Of a DNA stretch of 5,649 nt, positions 1-4,933 are shown one piece after another. Positions within the stretch are counted from its first letter, which is position 1. Each line of letters begins with the position of its first letter. The DNA lies in assembly GCA_021821705.1 (NCBI GenBank), contig JAKACE010000141.1, forward strand, positions 1 through 5,649. The letters are read 5' to 3'. The stretch comes from Actinomycetes bacterium (lineage in GTDB: Bacteria > Actinomycetota > Acidimicrobiia > Acidimicrobiales > Palsa-688). Under the pieces are notes generated by a model, which was not told where the DNA came from, made no database searches, and saw only the letters and a list, made by a program, of their open reading frames with translations. The position numbers and the translations under genes are program-made.

Positions 1-394
1 CGGCGGACACCGCCATGCACCACAGCTCGAACTCCTCCTTGGCTACGCCGCCGTGGGAGCCGATCACCTGCATGCGCAGGCGGGCCGGCACATTGTCGTA
101 GCTCGTGACGCCCATGTCGGAGAGCAGGTGCTTGGCGCGGTAGTAGACGTTGTTCATCGCCATGATGGCGGCAGCCGCCCTGGCGGCCTGCCTCGCCTGC
201 TGGTCCAGGTGCTCCGCTGCGGCCGCCTCGAGCAGGGCCACGGCCGGCGAGGGGGCCGAGGCCACCGCGACGGCGGCGACGGTCCCCCAAAGCTGCTGTT
301 CGGTCAGCGGTGAGCCGTTGGCGAGCCCGCTCAGGTTGAGCTTGAGGTCCCGGGCGAAATCGGGGAGCATCTCCTTGACCGCATCGATGCTCAC
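1..394 (-). CDS. ahpD: Alkyl hydroperoxide reductase AhpD, partial (3' end missing)
   Basis: AhpD belongs to the carboxymuconolactone decarboxylase-like family. In actinobacteria it is a cytoplasmic thiol reductase that reduces AhpC and passes electrons from the lipoamide/dihydrolipoamide acyltransferase system. About 131 residues are visible, beginning MSIDAVKEMLPDFARDLKLN and containing QLWGT, AAAIMAMNNVYYR, LRMQVIG and EFELW. These align along their length with the mycobacterial and Streptomyces proteins as I remember them. The conserved Glu of FELW (about residue 123, equivalent to E118 of the M. tuberculosis enzyme) is present. The window ends about four residues before the expected CxxC catalytic pair, so activity cannot be judged. 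The start is a GTG only 2 bp after the ahpC stop, with a weak Shine-Dalgarno, which suggests translational coupling and one ahpCD transcript. Confidence 0.93.
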   Translation of the reverse strand, partial: MSIDAVKEMLPDFARDLKLNLSGLANGSPLTEQQLWGTVAAVAVASAPSPAVALLEAAAAEHLDQQARQAARAAAAIMAMNNVYYRAKHLLSDMGVTSYDNVPARLRMQVIGSHGGVAKEEFELWCMAVSA

Positions 395-396
395 GG

Positions 397-978
397 TCAG
401 GCGCCCGCCGTCATGAGCGCGGTGGCGTTGATCGTCGGCTGGCCCTTCTGCCAGTTGCAGGCGCACAGCTCGTCGGTCTGCAGCGCGTCGAGCACCCGCA
501 GGACCTCGTTCACGTTGCGGCCGACCGACCCGGCGGTGACCATGGCGAACTGGATCTGGCCGTCAGGGTCGACGATGAAGGTGGCCCGCTCGGCCACACC
601 GTCGGCGCCCAGCACCCCGAGGACGCTCGCCAGCTCCCGCTTCACGTCCGAGAGCATGGGGAATGGGAGGTCGAGCAGGTCCTCGTGCTGGATGCGCCAT
701 GCATAGTGGACGAACTCGTTGTCAACAGACGCACCGAGGACCTGGGCGTCACGGTCGGCGAACTCGTTGTTCAGCCGGCCGAACTCGGCGATCTCGGTCG
801 GGCACACAAACGTGAAGTCCTTGGGCCAGAAGAACACCACACGCCACTTGCCGGCGTAGGTAGCCGAGTCGATCGTGGTGAAGTAATCGTCGGGAGCCGA
901 GGCCTTGACGTCGCCGAGGCGGCCGGGGACGAGCGCTGTCAGCGAGTACTGGGGGAAGGTGTCTCCTACGGTAAGCAT
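397..978 (-). CDS. ahpC: Alkyl hydroperoxide reductase AhpC (typical 2-Cys peroxiredoxin)
   Basis: This 193-residue cytoplasmic peroxiredoxin reduces hydrogen peroxide, organic hydroperoxides and peroxynitrite. The peroxidatic site is intact: P52, T56 and C59 in PKDFTFVCPTEI, with the supporting Arg at 131 (ERATFIVDP). The resolving region DELCACNW carries C172 and C174, the two C-terminal cysteines typical of the actinobacterial AhpD-dependent form rather than the AhpF-dependent enterobacterial form. Length matches the family (about 195 residues). The ATG is preceded by a strong Shine-Dalgarno, GGAGGA with 6 nt spacing. It is the first gene of an apparent ahpC-ahpD operon, divergent from oxyR across 130 bp, which is the classic arrangement for peroxide-inducible control by OxyR. 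No key residue is missing. Confidence 0.97.
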   Translation of the reverse strand: MLTVGDTFPQYSLTALVPGRLGDVKASAPDDYFTTIDSATYAGKWRVVFFWPKDFTFVCPTEIAEFGRLNNEFADRDAQVLGASVDNEFVHYAWRIQHEDLLDLPFPMLSDVKRELASVLGVLGADGVAERATFIVDPDGQIQFAMVTAGSVGRNVNEVLRVLDALQTDELCACNWQKGQPTINATALMTAGA

Positions 979-984
979 GGTCGT

Positions 985-990
985 TCCTCC
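985..990 (-). promoter_or_regulatory. Ribosome binding site of ahpC
   Basis: GGAGGA on the minus strand, 6 nt before the ahpC ATG. It is a near-consensus Shine-Dalgarno and fixes the ahpC start. Confidence 0.85.
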
Positions 991-1028
991 GGTTGGTTGC
1001 GGGAGCGGTCTGAAATCGTTACGAGAGG

Positions 1029-1059
1029 GTTATACCAGCGGTTGCAGCAGGGCAGGCAA
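1029..1059 (-). promoter_or_regulatory. Candidate ahpC promoter
   Basis: On the minus strand TTGCCT (1059-1054) and TATAAC (1034-1029) lie 19 bp apart. Transcription would begin near 1022, giving a leader of about 44 nt that contains the ahpC Shine-Dalgarno. The 19-bp spacer is longer than the usual 17-18 bp, as in some activator-dependent promoters. This is a motif match by eye, not a mapped start. Confidence 0.5.
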
Positions 1060-1062
1060 CCG
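1039..1062. repeat. Inverted repeat in the ahpC-oxyR gap
   Basis: Perfect 7-bp arms CGGTTGC and GCAACCG separated by 10 bp. It lies inside the spacer of the candidate ahpC promoter and overlaps its -35. The position is suitable for an operator, OxyR being the obvious candidate given the gene order; the 10-bp gap between arms is near one helical turn. Confidence 0.5.
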
Positions 1063-1071
1063 ATAGGACGA

Positions 1072-1102
1072 TTGCCTCGGCGCGCCCCTTCAGCGATAGG
1101 CT
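1072..1102 (+). promoter_or_regulatory. Candidate oxyR promoter, leaderless
   Basis: TTGCCT (1072-1077) and TAGGCT (1097-1102, fitting the actinobacterial TANNNT) are separated by 19 bp. The last T of the -10 is 6 nt before the oxyR ATG, so transcription should begin on or next to the A of the start codon. No Shine-Dalgarno is seen before that ATG, which fits a leaderless mRNA. Confidence 0.55.
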
Positions 1103-1108
1103 GGGCTT

Positions 1109-2131
1109 ATGCGAACCCTGCCGACCCTGGCCCAACTGCGTGCCCTGGTGGCGGTGGCGGACCATCTGAGCTTCCGGGAGGCGGCCCGCGAGCTGGGCGT
1201 GAGCCAACCATCGGTGTCCGCATCGATGAGTGCCCTGGAGGCGCTGCTCGGCACGCAGCTGGCAAGGCGTTCCAGTCGGAGGGTCACCCTCACACCGATG
1301 GGCCAGCAGGTCGCCAGCCGGGCCCGCCAGATCGCAGCCGAGGTGGAAGAGCTGGTCGAGGTGGCCGCGCCGAGGGCCCCAGCCGATGCCGGGCCGCTGC
1401 GCCTCGGCATCATCCCGACAGTTGCGCCCTACATACTGGCGCCGGTGCTGGGGATCCTGGCCAGGCGAGCCCCTCAGCTGGCCCCCCAGGTCACCGAGGG
1501 GCAGACGGCCCACCTCCTGGACGACATAGCGGCCGGCGAGCTCGATGCCGCCATCATGGCGCTGCCGGCCAGCGCGCCGGCGGTGTCCACGTCCTCGTCG
1601 GTCCAGCTCTACCCGGACGCCGACGGCGGTGCCGGGCTGGCCGAGGTGCCGCTCTACCAGGAGGACTTCGTCCTGCTCGTGCCGCCCGGGCACCGGCTCG
1701 CAGGCGCCGGTGCCGTGCCGACCTCGACTTTGCGCGAGCTACCGCTGCTGCTGCTCGAGGACGGCCACTGCCTGTCGGGGCAGGTGCTCGACATCTGCCG
1801 TCAGGTGGGGGCGGCGACAAACCACCCGGCCCGAGCCGCCTCTCTCACCACCATCGCACAGCTGGTCGCGGCCGGGCTGGGCGCCACGCTGCTGCCCGAG
1901 ACGGCGCTGCCGGTCGAGACCCGCAAGGGCAAGCTGGCGGTCGCCCGCTTCGAGGCCCCCGCACCTGGGCGCACGATCGGCTTGGTCTTCGGGCGCCATG
2001 CGGCTGCGATGGAGCGGGGCCACCACCTCGCCGAGTTGCTGCGCCGGGGGCTCGACAGGCCTGGTTTCGCCGGTCGGCCGCTGCCTGCGCCGGTGGCGTC
2101 GACGGCACGGGGAGAGATTGGTGCGGGTTAA
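1109..2131 (+). CDS. oxyR: LysR-family peroxide sensor/regulator OxyR
   Basis: A 340-residue LysR-type transcription factor. The N-terminal winged helix-turn-helix spans about residues 5-63 (LPTLAQLRALVAVADHLSF, then AARELGVSQPSVSASMSALE). A linker helix and the periplasmic-binding-protein-like sensor domain follow from about residue 95 (PLRLGIIPTVAPYILAPVL). The redox switch is intact: LLLEDGHCLSGQVLDIC carries C221 and C230, nine residues apart like C199/C208 of E. coli OxyR, which form the activating disulfide. The protein is longer than E. coli OxyR (305 residues) through an insertion at about residues 152-178 (Ala/Ser/Pro-rich, then Asp/Gly-rich) and a C-terminal tail of about 20 residues. 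ATG 1109 fits the family N-terminus and a leaderless start. Divergent from ahpCD, which it probably activates under peroxide stress. Confidence 0.95.
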   Translation: MRTLPTLAQLRALVAVADHLSFREAARELGVSQPSVSASMSALEALLGTQLARRSSRRVTLTPMGQQVASRARQIAAEVEELVEVAAPRAPADAGPLRLGIIPTVAPYILAPVLGILARRAPQLAPQVTEGQTAHLLDDIAAGELDAAIMALPASAPAVSTSSSVQLYPDADGGAGLAEVPLYQEDFVLLVPPGHRLAGAGAVPTSTLRELPLLLLEDGHCLSGQVLDICRQVGAATNHPARAASLTTIAQLVAAGLGATLLPETALPVETRKGKLAVARFEAPAPGRTIGLVFGRHAAAMERGHHLAELLRRGLDRPGFAGRPLPAPVASTARGEIGAG

Positions 2132-2155
2132 CGGGAGAGGTCGGTGCGGGGTGAC
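2110..2155. repeat. Imperfect 23-bp tandem repeat across the oxyR stop
   Basis: Two adjacent 23-bp copies (2110-2132 and 2133-2155) share 19 of 23 bases; both contain GGGAGAG and GGTGCGGG. The oxyR stop TAA (2129-2131) lies at the end of copy 1, so copy 2 is noncoding. Likely a small tandem duplication that has since diverged. Confidence 0.7.
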
Positions 2156-2190
2156 CGGCGAGCTGTAGCTGTTCGTCCGCCTTGTGAGCA

Positions 2191-2217
2191 CCGCCGGGAG
2201 CTCTCCACTACCGGCGG
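2191..2217. terminator. Hairpin downstream of oxyR
   Basis: Perfect 7-bp arms CCGCCGG (2191-2197) and CCGGCGG (2211-2217) around a 13-nt loop, about 60 bp after the oxyR stop and before the candidate acpS promoter. There is no T-tract, so an intrinsic terminator of the classical kind is not proven. The position suits the end of the oxyR transcript. The rest of 2132-2241 shows only copy 2 of the tandem repeat and the acpS -10. Confidence 0.4.
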
Positions 2218-2229
2218 CGTCCCCATGGG

Positions 2230-2235
2230 TATCGT
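2230..2235 (+). promoter_or_regulatory. Candidate -10 element of acpS, leaderless
   Basis: TATCGT fits TANNNT and ends 6 nt before the acpS GTG, the same spacing as the oxyR -10 to its ATG. I see no convincing -35 and no Shine-Dalgarno. This suggests acpS starts its own transcript and is translated leaderless. Confidence 0.45.
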
Positions 2236-2241
2236 GGCCCG

Positions 2242-2628
2242 GTGCTCCGGTTGGGTGCAGACCTGGTCGACATAGAAGAAGTGGCGGCTGCCATGAGGCG
2301 GTTCGGGTCGTCCTACCTGGAGCGTGTATTCGGCCCGGCCGAGCTCGACCGCTGCCAGGCGCCTGTGTGGCTGGCGGAGTGCTTTGCCGCCAAAGAGGCG
2401 ACGGTCAAAGCGTTGTCACCGGTGCTCACCGGTGCAGATTGGAGGTCGATGGTGCTCCGTGCCCACATGGACGGCAGCAGGTCGATGCACTTGAGCGGGG
2501 GGGCCTGGGTGGCGGCACGCACCCTCGGCCTCACCCAGCTGCGAGTGAGCGTCTGCTCCGATGGCGCCAGAGCGTTCGCGATCGCCCTTGCCCGCCTCGA
2601 GGGCGCGACCGGTGGTGGCGCAGGGTGA
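2242..2628 (+). CDS. acpS: AcpS-type 4'-phosphopantetheinyl transferase (holo-ACP synthase)
   Basis: A 128-residue protein of normal AcpS length. AcpS enzymes transfer 4'-phosphopantetheine from CoA to a carrier-protein serine in the cytoplasm, usually as trimers with Mg2+. The N-terminal motif GADLVDIEEV gives the metal-binding Asp (D7). LERVFGPAEL (26-35) is the usual second motif. FAAKEATVKAL (48-58) supplies E52 and K56, matching the catalytic Glu and Lys. It looks divergent: the Arg that normally precedes FAAKEA is Cys47, and the usual GTG after the KAF/KAL helix is not recognisable (SPVLTGADW). The GTG start at 2242 fits the family N-terminus. It sits 17 bp upstream of a carrier-protein gene, so it is probably that protein's dedicated arming enzyme. 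It could instead be the housekeeping AcpS; nothing in the window excludes that. Confidence 0.87.
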   Translation: MLRLGADLVDIEEVAAAMRRFGSSYLERVFGPAELDRCQAPVWLAECFAAKEATVKALSPVLTGADWRSMVLRAHMDGSRSMHLSGGAWVAARTLGLTQLRVSVCSDGARAFAIALARLEGATGGGAG

Positions 2629-2635
2629 CAGGGCC

Positions 2636-2641
2636 GGAGGG
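2636..2641 (+). promoter_or_regulatory. Ribosome binding site of the carrier-protein gene
   Basis: GGAGGG, 4 nt before ATG 2646 (5 nt if GGAGG is counted). It selects this ATG within a frame that is open much further upstream, where the reading is only a shadow of acpS. Confidence 0.75.
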
Positions 2642-2645
2642 CGAT

Positions 2646-2975
2646 ATGCACCAGCCGAACCGGCAGTTGCCGGCAGCTTGGGACGGGCGCCAGCCGGCCG
2701 GGGCCCGAGGGGGAGCTGGCTCGGTCGACAACGCCCAGTTGCGGGCTGTGCTTGCCGAGTGTGCAGGGCTGGCCGTAGATGTGGGGCAATTGGACGATCG
2801 GGCGGACCTCTACCGCGCCGGGATGAGCTCGCACGCCACCGTGAGCGTGATGCTGGCGCTCGAGGACACCTTCGACATCGAGTTCCCGACGGAGATGCTC
2901 AACCGGGCCACTTTCGAGTCGGTGGAGGCGATACGGGAGGCCATCGGCGTGCTGCTGGCGGCACGGTACAGCTGA
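2646..2975 (+). CDS. Acyl/peptidyl carrier protein
   Basis: A 109-residue protein with a short Pro/Gly/Ala-rich N-terminal extension (about residues 1-27) and a carrier-protein fold (about 28-108). The signature DLYRAGMSSHATVSVMLALE, followed by DTFDIEFP, aligns with the helix-2 region of ACPs (E. coli GADSLDTVELVMALE). This puts the phosphopantetheine arm on Ser62. The usual D-S-L is S-S-H here, so the residue before the modified Ser is Ser and the one after is His. The helix-3 region (TFESVEAIREAI) is typical. It follows acpS closely and is probably cotranscribed and armed by it. The adjacent stand-alone adenylation enzyme lacks its own carrier domain, so it may load this protein in trans. 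I recall similar small carrier proteins next to amino-acid-activating enzymes, but the substrate cannot be read here. Confidence 0.87.
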   Translation: MHQPNRQLPAAWDGRQPAGARGGAGSVDNAQLRAVLAECAGLAVDVGQLDDRADLYRAGMSSHATVSVMLALEDTFDIEFPTEMLNRATFESVEAIREAIGVLLAARYS

Positions 2976-2979
2976 ACGG

Positions 2980-3009
2980 GCTCGGGCGGTGCGCCTGGGC
3001 GGCCCGAGC
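2980..3009 (+). terminator. Hairpin after the carrier-protein gene
   Basis: Perfect 8-bp arms GCTCGGGC and GCCCGAGC around a 14-nt loop, starting 5 nt after the carrier-protein stop. No T-tract follows. Position and GC content suit a high-GC terminator for the acpS-carrier transcript. Confidence 0.5.
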
Positions 3010-3020
3010 ACGGTGGGGCC

Positions 3021-3048
3021 GGCCAGGTTGCCTCCTGCGCTCCTGGCC
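3021..3048 (-). terminator. Hairpin after the adenylation gene
   Basis: Perfect 7-bp arms GGCCAGG and CCTGGCC around a 14-nt loop, 26 nt beyond the adenylation stop on the minus strand. No T-tract is seen. With the neighbouring hairpin it separates two convergent transcripts. Confidence 0.45.
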
Positions 3049-3074
3049 CAGCAGGGTGGCTCAAAGCCGGGGTT

Positions 3075-4658
3075 TCAGCGGGCAGGCTCGAGCCCGAAGC
3101 AGGAAAGGAGCCGGGACCGGTCGGTCTTGCCAGACGAAGTGAGTGGTAGTTCATCGACGAAGTGCACCTGGTCCGGGACCATCGTCAGAGGCAAGTGCTG
3201 GCGCAGTCCTTCGAGGAGGCGCCCCGGCTCGTGAGAGCCCTCCGGCGCACTCCGGTCCGCTACGACGAAGGCAGCGATACCGTGACGGCCGTCGAGGCGG
3301 AACAGGGCGCAGACCGCCGCCCTGACCCCAGGTAACTGCCCGAGGGCGCCGGCAACCTCGCTGAGCGAGATGCGAACGCCGTTACGTTTGACCACGTCGT
3401 CGACGCGTCCTGCGTAGAAGTACAGCCCGTCGGCGTCCCGGAAGACGAGGTCGCCGGTCCTGTAACAAAGGCGCCCCGCCACGACGGTGTCGGTGAGCAC
3501 GGCTCGGCTCAGTGTGGCGTCCCCCCAGTAGCCGGCCATCAGCTGGCGGCCCGAGATGTAGAGCTCACCGACCCTGCCGTCCCCAACCTCGGCGCCGGCC
3601 CCGTCCACGACGTGGAAGCCGACCCCCTCGTTGGGCGTGCCCAGGGGTACGCGGCCTGAGCCGAGCGCCTCGACCGTGACTTCGAAGCACGTGACCGAGA
3701 TCGTGCACTCGGTGGGGCCGTAGAGGTTGAAGATCCTGAGCCGGGGGACGGCTGCCCAGAGCTTGCGCAGATCCGAGGCGATCAGTTCCTCCCCGCCCAG
3801 GCCCATGACGGCCAACCTGCTGTCCGCTAGGCGCCCCAGGTGCCGGCTGGCCAGCAACAGTCGCAGGTAGCTCGGCGAAAAGGTGGTGTGCGTGATGTCC
3901 TGCTGCAGGACCGTGTCGAAGAACGGCCGTAGGAACAGTAGTTCCGGGCGGCGCGGTATGACCAGCAGGCCCCCCGCGTGCAGAGTCGAGAACAGGTTCG
4001 AGTAGGAGCCGTCGAAGTGGAAGGCCGAGACCGCGAGTGAGCGGCTCGAGGGCCCGTAGCCGAGCGAACGCGCCGATTGGCCCACGGACCAGGACATCGC
4101 TCCACGCGAGATGCTCACCCCCTTGGGTGCCCCGGTCGTGCCGGACGTGTAGATGATGTACGCCAGTCGATCGGGGGAGGTGGCCGATGGCCCGGGGCCG
4201 GGGGCGTACTGCGCTCCCAGTTCGAGCAGCTGCTCGTAGGCCAACCACGTCGGTGCCGGCACTTCTGGTGCGGTGGGCACTTCTGGTGCGGTGGGCACCG
4301 CCGGCGCCGGCGATGCGGCAGGTCTGGGCGGCGCCGAGGTTGCAGCCTCGGAGGTCGCCCGGGTCACGACAACCCGCGGCGAGCAATCCGCCAGGGCGCG
4401 CTTGGCCCGGGCCTCCGGGTCCTCCACGGATATGGGCACAAACGGTGCGCCCAGCCACATGCACGCGAGTGCGGTCGTCACGAACGCCACAGAGTTCTCG
4501 ATACGCAAAGCGACGCGGTCGCCACTGAGAACGCCCGCCGCCCTCAGCCCGGCTGCCAGGACGGCGACCCTGCGGCCCAAGGTGGCATAGTCGAGCGACT
4601 CCTCCGGCCCCAGTAGGGCCGGCGCCGACGGCCGGGCCCGGGTGTGCCGGATGACCAC
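3075..4658 (-). CDS. Stand-alone NRPS-type amino acid adenylation enzyme
   Basis: At 527 residues this ANL-superfamily enzyme activates a carboxylate with ATP and transfers the acyl group to a phosphopantetheine thiol. Motifs in order: GAPFVPIS (70-77, A2), YIIYTSGTTGAPKG (167-180, A3 P-loop), FHFDGS (213-218, A4), NLYGPTE (311-317, A5), YRTGD (399-403, A7), GRVDDVVKRNGVRI (417-430, A8) and PLTSSGKTDR (505-514, A10) with catalytic K511. D216 matches the Asp that binds the alpha-amino group in GrsA-type domains, so an alpha-amino acid is the likely substrate. My hand alignment gives the pocket code D-G-S-T-M-L-L-I-S-K, which I do not recognise. No carrier, condensation or thioesterase domain is present; the carrier is probably the convergent gene. 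A Pro/Ala-rich insert lies between A2 and A3 (about 105-136). GTG 4658 is the first legal start, but it lacks a Shine-Dalgarno and cuts the usual first helix, so the true N-terminus may be upstream. Confidence 0.9.
   Translation of the reverse strand: MVIRHTRARPSAPALLGPEESLDYATLGRRVAVLAAGLRAAGVLSGDRVALRIENSVAFVTTALACMWLGAPFVPISVEDPEARAKRALADCSPRVVVTRATSEAATSAPPRPAASPAPAVPTAPEVPTAPEVPAPTWLAYEQLLELGAQYAPGPGPSATSPDRLAYIIYTSGTTGAPKGVSISRGAMSWSVGQSARSLGYGPSSRSLAVSAFHFDGSYSNLFSTLHAGGLLVIPRRPELLFLRPFFDTVLQQDITHTTFSPSYLRLLLASRHLGRLADSRLAVMGLGGEELIASDLRKLWAAVPRLRIFNLYGPTECTISVTCFEVTVEALGSGRVPLGTPNEGVGFHVVDGAGAEVGDGRVGELYISGRQLMAGYWGDATLSRAVLTDTVVAGRLCYRTGDLVFRDADGLYFYAGRVDDVVKRNGVRISLSEVAGALGQLPGVRAAVCALFRLDGRHGIAAFVVADRSAPEGSHEPGRLLEGLRQHLPLTMVPDQVHFVDELPLTSSGKTDRSRLLSCFGLEPAR
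4261..4296. repeat. Perfect 18-bp tandem duplication inside the adenylation gene
   Basis: Two identical 18-bp copies, 4261-4278 and 4279-4296. On the minus strand each encodes VPTAPE (residues 121-126 and 127-132) in the Pro/Ala-rich linker before the ATP-binding loop. The unit is in frame, so copy-number change would lengthen the linker without breaking the protein. Confidence 0.9.
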
Positions 4659-4933
4659 GGACAGGAGGTCGTCGTCGGGCGTCGTGGCCCTTTCGGCCTG
4701 GTCGGGAGCGGCTTGGTCGGGCTCGGACTGGTAGGGCTGGTCGCGGCCGAGCTCGGCTTGCCCCGCCGGTGTGGCGCCTTCTGGCTGGTCGATGTTGCTC
4801 GCGATGCGCCCAAAACTACTGGCTGCGCGTGCGCAGGGGCTAACGGTGTACTGTCAGCGTTCGGATTTCCTACCACTGCGCCGTCTGGCAGCCTTACTCC
4901 GCTTGGCTGGTAGAACCGTGAAGGTGATGCAGG
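4659..4933. other. Divergent gap between adenylation and flavoprotein genes, partly coding-like
   Basis: About 4659-4800 is GC-rich and holds imperfect 15-bp repeats around GGTCGGG (about 4700-4740). Read on the minus strand in the adenylation frame it gives a Pro/Asp/Gln/Ala-rich stretch (SEPDQAAPDQAE and similar) with high GC at third positions; the frame is open back to a TGA at 4856-4854. About 4800-4933 is lower in GC and probably contains the promoters. I see TANNNT matches at 4849-4854 (plus, TACTGT) and 4818-4813 (minus, TAGTTT), each without a convincing -35, so neither is a firm call. Confidence 0.5.

Noticed and set aside
685..2154. 489-codon plus-strand open frame across ahpC and oxyR.
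   Set aside because: It is antisense to ahpC and then out of frame with oxyR. Its Arg/Gly/Pro-rich composition is typical of shadows in GC-rich DNA.
2184..2645. Long upstream extension of the carrier-protein frame.
   Set aside because: It overlaps acpS in another frame, has no family resemblance, and ATG 2646 has a good Shine-Dalgarno.
3565..4464. 299-codon minus-strand open frame inside the adenylation gene.
   Set aside because: It is a frame-shifted shadow of the adenylation gene with low-complexity Arg/Gly/Pro content.
4644..4913. Plus-strand open frame of 89 codons with a Gly/Leu/Val-rich, membrane-like stretch (GLVGSGLVGLGLVGLV).
   Set aside because: The hydrophobic pattern comes from GGTCGGG-type repeats that read as a Pro/Asp/Gln linker on the opposite strand. 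Codon use decays in the second half and no clear ribosome site is present.
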